In this document: positions 59,601-64,000 of the stretch, in pieces | Position numbering within the stretch: the stretch's first letter is position 1 | Layout: every line of letters starts with the position of its first letter | Source: Pseudofabraea citricarpa | Taxonomy: Eukaryota; Ascomycota; Leotiomycetes; Helotiales; Dermateaceae | Direction: 5' to 3' | Assembly (NCBI GenBank): GCA_029641185.1 | Contig: JAPWGK010000005.1 | Coordinates: forward strand, 744,001-808,000 | DNA: 64,000 bases | The notes under the pieces: generated by a model | What the model was told of the DNA's origin: nothing | The model's database searches: none | What the model saw: the letters and a program-made list of their open reading frames with translations, nothing else | Program-made: the position numbers and the translations under genes

Positions 59601-60069
59601 GCCTGGCAGTTTGGGGAAAGCTCTCGCTGCAGCAAGAAGACCAGCTCTCGAGAGCTATGACTCAACGACGTGGAGTGAGCGTGATTGGGACAGTGGCGAT
59701 GATAGTGACGATGTTTCATCCGCTGGTGGCCCCTCACGAAAAGCCTCTGAAGATAAGAAGGCATGGAATTGGACTGAAGCAATCGTAGGTAAGGGAGCTA
59801 CTGCTACAGCTTCTAGCCCAAAGGGCACCGACAAGAAAGACATTGATGATTTTTTGAAGTCTGTGCGTACGCACTCTGGTTCTTCCGCAACGAGGCCATT
59901 AAGTGCAGATGGATCCGGCATGGGTCTTGGTCTGAATGCGTTGTCGCCTGGCACTGATGACGAAGGCGTTGCAGAACGGGTTGCTCGGCTAAGTGTTCTG
60001 CAGGATAACGCAATAGAGATTGGCGATAGCGATAAACCTGCACCTGCTCCTGCATTTAAGAAAGACTGA
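56608..60069 (+). CDS. ROG1-like putative lipase/serine esterase (DUF676)
   Basis: Single-exon 1153-residue protein. The N-terminal about 170 residues form a beta-rich domain seen in fungal relatives (MLLLHQAGSVKIGEVVRY). The alpha/beta-hydrolase part begins VHLVVLTHGLHSNLGADM, has a long Lys/Glu/Ser-rich insert, and continues to the nucleophile elbow IAHSLGG and NFIAMASPFLGL. A candidate Asp lies in YSNVVNDGIVPLRT, with a His expected in HLVDTHF near residue 930. The second half has large disordered Pro/Ser-rich linkers. The family includes yeast Rog1, a monoacylglycerol lipase, and related YDL109C/YDR444W. Predicted cytosolic or lipid-droplet esterase; the substrate for this member is unproven. 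Confidence 0.9.
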   Translation: MLLLHQAGSVKIGEVVRYTVTYTPALDRILPSPPTLSLKIKNSSALALRAAFIHGPYTLYAAAYPSNFSPNTKSENPRREGVPEFEPNLKAGGSFACELKVPADIRESAGTSTSRKDGQSWEGGEEEVKSVSWIIEVSSQVIFSTSAAVHYEILLGRDERSLSLGMLGNSGPTPGQVSDHQQSQGAKDGHHSAQPKGVYSKAIKVKVDDTASLWNTPRMPEWDEAEKEVGGESVHRNKDTPIDSVVEEKDETENHRAKRQKKVHLVVLTHGLHSNLGADMLYLKESIDAAAKQAKVDAKARRAKRKEKKASDIGQEQHSQGDRQDSDTIKSPAQQREDNSDESEDDEEVIVRGFSGNAVRTERGIKYLGKRLAKYILTMTYPDQPYRPVSKSAANALSHALKQDKQKAAHGEALPTHKDSTIVKTPYHDKEAAYKITSISFIAHSLGGLIQTYAVAYIQKHSPQFFDIIKPINFIAMASPFLGLSNENPLYVKFALDFGLVGRTGQDLGLTWRAPTIARSGWGAIVGNIGESAHKKFDGETAPEAKPLLRILPTGPAHTVLKKFRNRTVYSNVVNDGIVPLRTSCLLFLDWQGLGRVEKARRENGLVGTMAGWGWAEITGANSNYSNSPRRTGFWSEGESDTEDTGDNTPTRQGRGLDVPQPPIDAAEDDVRSLKSVPRSAGSSAGSDKAPAPPANANNNPLSNLFGFLKPNTTQKPTSQLKKAPKIYKRSQTINFGDESSSSSIQTHKTSPKQSKVTAGNDEGENPSLLSAPPKTTFFESAGDLLKPPLPPVEFLIDPSTRPRTIFHDRVYHPSDIPPPPMKKRSTGVIRRMSSNNIHSPATPTSGISHESSGLSTKDYDDAKNHPDRDPRDVVDGSAMKVEEKIARAYHRDLSWRKVLVRLEPDAHNNMIVRRMFANAYGWPVVKHLVDTHFSDAAVANTRDEYEANTERAKGAGEGTGADGGEVNDIHSLQASDRTDSEVQEATDEVPALHPAPKPGSLGKALAAARRPALESYDSTTWSERDWDSGDDSDDVSSAGGPSRKASEDKKAWNWTEAIVGKGATATASSPKGTDKKDIDDFLKSVRTHSGSSATRPLSADGSGMGLGLNALSPGTDDEGVAERVARLSVLQDNAIEIGDSDKPAPAPAFKKD

Positions 60070-60818
60070 TTGTTTTATCACTTGTTAGAATAGACGAGAG
60101 AGACCTAGATACCTTACATACATACATGCCTATGAATTCAGATGCACATTTAATTTCTCGAACCTCGACAAATTCTAGGATTTACTTCTACTCTGGTCTG
60201 CAATGAATGACTTCGACATTGCGCGTTTGTGACAGTAAGACCTCTCGGCCCAACCTTTTTTCGTGTTCATTTAAAAAAAAAAAAAATTCAACAAGTCGAG
60301 AATGTGAAATTCAAGAAAGTGACATCCTCGGCCTTTATAGATCACCTCGGAGGATCTTGAGAAAACACCATCACCCTGATGTTCTTTTCGGAGAACAACA
60401 TCGCCCTGGGTTGGGAGTTTGACAACAACACGGCCACTGGCAACAAGAATTATCTCGTCTTTTGCTTATGCGTATATTTTAAGGTAGCGGATCGAGTTCT
60501 TGATTTGAGGACTGAAATGAGTAACGTAACTGCGTTAGACAAGGTTGCTTCAATCGTGCTCTCGCATGTGGTAGTTAGCGTCTGATGACTTGGATTGCTA
60601 GGAAGGCTTGAGTGGAGGTGAGGATAAAGGAAAACGTGGGATATAAAATTAATAAATAGATCGAGCTATACCGTATACTCGTAGTGATATCAAGTGGGGT
60701 TCTAAAACGTGAAACTCTCGGAATCTAGTCTACAAAATAGCAAACTCCCTCCTATTAAAACCTGTATCCTCCTCTATTGGGGTTATAGGTAGATAAACTA
60801 ACCCATGTAAACTCATAC
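60070..60818. other. Intergenic between convergent genes
   Basis: 749 bp, including a run of about 13 A near 60271. 3' flanks only; no gene is supported. Confidence 0.5.
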
Positions 60819-61767
60819 TTAAAATCCTGGAGGTGGAGGTGGAGGTGGAGGTTGCATATTAGGAGGTGGCATCATATCAAAGCCACCACCACCCATACCA
60901 CCACCCATACCACCGCCCATACCACCATTCCTCTTAGCAAGGATACCACTAAGGCCCATTGCAAACAAAAGCGAAAGGCCAAAAGTAGCCCACTGCAAAC
61001 CCTGCAGCACAGTCCCGCCATCAATGGACCCCGGACCATTCTCAATTTCCGACATATATTGAATCGCGTTCGTAGACTGAGTAATCGACAGGGCCGAGGC
61101 AAAAACCAAGCCCGTAGAGAGCAAGGTCAACGCCAAGGCCCAAGTCCTGACCGATTGTCCTTGGCCTCCCGGCGTCGGTAGGCCCTTGGCAGCTCGCTGC
61201 TTCTGCGTCTTTCTTTTGATCGTGCATAGGATGGCGGCGAGAAGCCCCAGCAGGAACATGATGCCCGCTGCCACGAAGGGGCTGATCAATATCTTCTGCT
61301 GGAAATCGATGGCGACAGCGACGACGTCGGTGATGGTCGTGTTTCCTTCCGTCGCTCTGCTTGGTTCGCCGAAGAACCGCTGCGAGATCTCGTCTGCTGA
61401 CGTTCCGCTGGTCGTGAGGCAGGTTATGTTCTGACCGATGCCTATGTTGCATAGTCCTAGACACATATTAGCTGCGGCTCTCTTTCACTTATCCCCTCTG
61501 AATAGCTGCTAGATTGGGAGACGGACCGAAATAGCCGACTCGGATTTTCTTCTCCTTCTCGCCAAAGGTCTTGACTTGTGCAAGAAAGATATTGGGGATC
61601 CCTGGAGAGGTCGAGACACACCCGGCAAGGGAAAGTGCTGGAGTGTAAAGAGTCAGTCTTACTGCATCAGAAGCAAAGTCACTTGTTGATGACTTACTGT
61701 AGAAGAGAATAATCGGTACGGAAAGAGTATATACTAATGCAGTTACCCATATCGATTCTGATTTCAT
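60819..61767 (-). CDS. Fig1-like four-pass membrane protein
   Basis: About 272 residues in three exons (61767-61698, 61637-61527, 61456-60819). A first membrane span (IWVTALVYTLSVPIILFY) is followed by an extracellular loop, IRVGYFGLCNIGIGQNITC. This is the claudin/Fig1-type G-L-C...C motif, formed only after intron 2 is removed. Three more hydrophobic spans follow (FVAAGIMFLLGLLAAILC, ALALTLLSTGLVFASAL, GLQWATFGLSLLFAMGLSG). The tail is GGM repeats, then Pro-rich (seven or eight Pro). Fig1 proteins help calcium entry and membrane fusion during mating and polarised growth. Assignment rests on topology and this motif; a SUR7/PalI-type relative is the main alternative. Confidence 0.75.
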
Positions 61768-63619
61768 GTTAGCTATCTTGTCATTCTGTGTCTCGTTTGC
61801 TGGGGGGCGTTTTACGTGTCATTTTCTCAAGAGATTGAGGCATTTTCACTTCTCAGTCTGTACCAGAGAAAAGCTTTTTCGTTTGGATTATGGCAGATGT
61901 GTAAAGAAATTCAGGGATTCAAGGGATTGGATTGTCTTGTGGGCTCTTTGTCGTCTGGCTAAGTTCGCGATAGCACTGCTATCTCAGAATGATTGTGGTG
62001 ATTTTCTAAAAATTAGCTTCATAACGAGGAAGGCATCTTCTATATACCCCATATCGAAGCAAAAATCCCAAACTACAAAGCACACTTTCTAAGTTTGGAA
62101 ACAACTGCACGCCGTTTCATGAAACGCTTAGGAGTCAAGTACCTGTCAAACTCAATGTGGAAATAATACCTAGAGATAACAAACTTCCTGAAACAAGACG
62201 CCAGCGCCTAGATCTTTCAAGAAAAACTCAATAAAGCTATGTTGGAGTCTAGCAACTGTTAGATAAGTCGCGGCCGAACTCTAGCTCGGTTATGACACCG
62301 TGGGCGCTTATCATTTTGACCCGTCGCTTATTTCTCGCCCGTGACAGTCCAACATCTCCATCACCAACATTTGTGCGAGGCAAAACCTGGTTGCCGAATC
62401 ATGGCATCAGAAAAGATCCTTCGGTGCTGCGGCTATATTTCACGGTCTCCCTTGTGATCACGAGGTGCAAGGGTTACTTGTCCAGAAGTTGGCACACTCG
62501 AGAACAGAATATAGATCTTTATTTTTCACATGGCCTGGGCTATAACGAGAACAGTGACGGGGTGTAGAAGCCTCTCGCCAATCATCCAAATATCAAGCTA
62601 GACACAGAAGCCTCTGCATTTAAGGGAATCAGGCAAAATGGTATGTTCAATATGCTGGCCGATTCATTTCCGTGCTGTGAAGACTACGAACAGGGTTGGA
62701 GTGGGGAAGATTGATCTTCCCTTTTTCATGTTGTTGTCAGAAATATTTCTGTTGTCATCTTTGTTGGTTTGAGTCATCAGAGGTCTAGAAGGCCTTCCTA
62801 TCGCGCGCGTACTCGGCAATATATCGTGTGTTTTTGAAGTCTCCGCTTGACAGAGACACAACTACGTTCCTGGATCGAGTTGGCGATGAACCACCGATTT
62901 TGACACCACCTGGCTAAAATTTACGTAAGTGCCTCTTTGACCCATCTTGGGTTGCAGATTTTGATTGGCTTCTCAAATGTAGTAGATATCACCGTCTAAA
63001 TCTATCCCACATAAACTGGCCACTTCCTCCCATTATTCTAACCCCTTTGGCGCTTCCAACGATTTACTGTTCGGACCTTCTCTTCGTTCTGGGTTTCAAA
63101 CGTTGAGACATTTTCATTGGTAATTAGGTAAGGACCATGAATCAAATTGAAAAGACCAGAGCTCCTGTTTCAACGTTTTGCCCCACGAGAAAGAAAGCAG
63201 ATAAGCTCCACTTAGCTAAGAATAAACGTTAGAGTTTCACCCTACCGAGCAATTTCTAACTGCTTTCTTATAATTTCCACTCATGGAGCAACTTTTGAGG
63301 GGGAGAGTTTACATGAGGCCAGGACCTCGTCAAAGTGATCATCAAAATTTAAGACTTGTGATTCAATTTAATGTGCTACCTCTTTGAAATCTGAATTTCA
63401 GTAGTGAGCTTTAATTTATGTTACTGGAACACTTTGACGTGTGTTCATTACCTCTTTGCAACATTCAGGCAAGAAAAACAAATTTGTTCACAAATGCGAC
63501 GTGTTTAATCTAAGAATACTCTGATGACAAGAGAAATCAAGAAAGGAAGGAAAAGAAGGGCGGATATCACAAATCTCCATAAAATCTAAAGTGGTACAGC
63601 TCATATAAAAACTAGTGTA
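61768..63619. other. 1.9 kb intergenic
   Basis: Upstream region of the Fig1-like gene and 3' flank of the partial gene at the right edge. All open frames are short and without motif. No repeat or RNA gene is recognised. Confidence 0.5.
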
Positions 63620-64000
63620 TCAAGGTACACCAAGGACATGCTTAATCTTTGGGACAAAATCAGCACTCCCGCTAGAAACACGGTCTCGCTGGCAATGGTC
63701 GATAAAACTCTGTTTATGCTGCATGTTGAGTTGACCTTTGAAAGCCGCAATTTCTTGGAAATAGCGGAGGCATAACCACTGGATATCCTTGTAATCCTTA
63801 TTTGATTGTCTTCCAAAATGCGCATTCAGCTTGGTTGTCAGGGCTGACTTGAGGCCTAAGACAGAGAATTGATCAGGTCCAAGAGCTGTCGAGGCACTTA
63901 TAATCTCAAGCGCAGGTTGCAGATCCTGCTCAAGACCGAATGTACCTAAGATGTAGAGTGTTAGCTACGAGTAATCATATGACGAATAGGTGAATCATAC
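63620..64000 (-). CDS. Hypothetical protein, 3' exon only (gene continues beyond window)
   Basis: The last exon (63945-63620) codes about 108 residues ending KHVLGVP, and the composition is protein-like (ALEIISASTALGPDQF, KDYKDIQWLCLRYF). It is preceded on the minus strand by a complete-looking 55-bp intron (donor gtatga at 64000, branch gctaac, acceptor ttag at 63947-63946). The upstream exons therefore lie outside the window. I do not recognise the family, and no catalytic or targeting motif is visible. Confidence 0.6.

Overview
This 64 kb window is nuclear DNA of a filamentous ascomycete (Pezizomycotina). Nearly every gene is broken by short spliceosomal introns (about 46-130 bp, mostly 46-60) with GT donors and AG acceptors. 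Both strands are used, and typical fungal families are present: Zn2Cys6 regulators, a TRI12-like MFS pump, GH75 chitosanase, sedolisin protease and a Fig1-like protein. The general look suggests a Leotiomycetes-type genome, but the sequence alone does not prove the class. I support 23 protein genes, two of them cut by the window edges. I found no rRNA, tRNA, CRISPR array or intact transposon.

Left block (1-11.2 kb), six oxidative or catabolic genes packed together: a Baeyer-Villiger type flavin monooxygenase (-), an SDR ending in the peroxisomal signal SKL (-), a 4-coumarate-CoA-ligase-like acyl-CoA synthetase (+), a cytochrome P450 (+), a zinc alcohol dehydrogenase (-) and an aldehyde dehydrogenase (+). 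SDR/ligase and ADH/ALDH are two head-to-head pairs with shared promoters. Together the set matches, step for step, the known logic for opening alicyclic or terpenoid ketones: hydroxylate, oxidise to ketone, insert oxygen to give a lactone, oxidise the released hydroxy acid to a diacid, activate to the CoA ester, then peroxisomal beta-oxidation. Only a lactone hydrolase is not seen. No PKS, NRPS or terpene synthase is present. This is the strongest candidate for an undescribed system here.

Next block (13.4-22.8 kb): a Zn2Cys6 transcription factor (-), a second SDR (+), a TRI12-like MFS transporter (+) and a DJ-1/PfpI protein (+), possibly regulator and accessory parts of the same cluster. At 24.3-31.0 kb lie a lipid-kinase-like protein, a secreted sedolisin (S53) protease and a type II membrane glycosyltransferase-like protein. 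An AT-rich, gene-poor stretch (31-38 kb) holds an isolated second CoA ligase ending in AKL, a MITE-like structure with palindromic repeats and decayed sequence suggestive of RIP. Then come a secreted chitosanase and a POT/PTR2 peptide transporter.

Right block (44-64 kb): mostly conserved housekeeping genes, namely an ABC-F ATPase, TRM1 tRNA methyltransferase, a second Zn2Cys6 factor, an RBR E3 ubiquitin ligase, a ROG1-like lipase/esterase, a Fig1-like four-pass membrane protein and the 3' exon of an unrecognised gene. Gene models were built by hand from reading frame and splice-site continuity. Where a splice junction or start is uncertain the entry says so.
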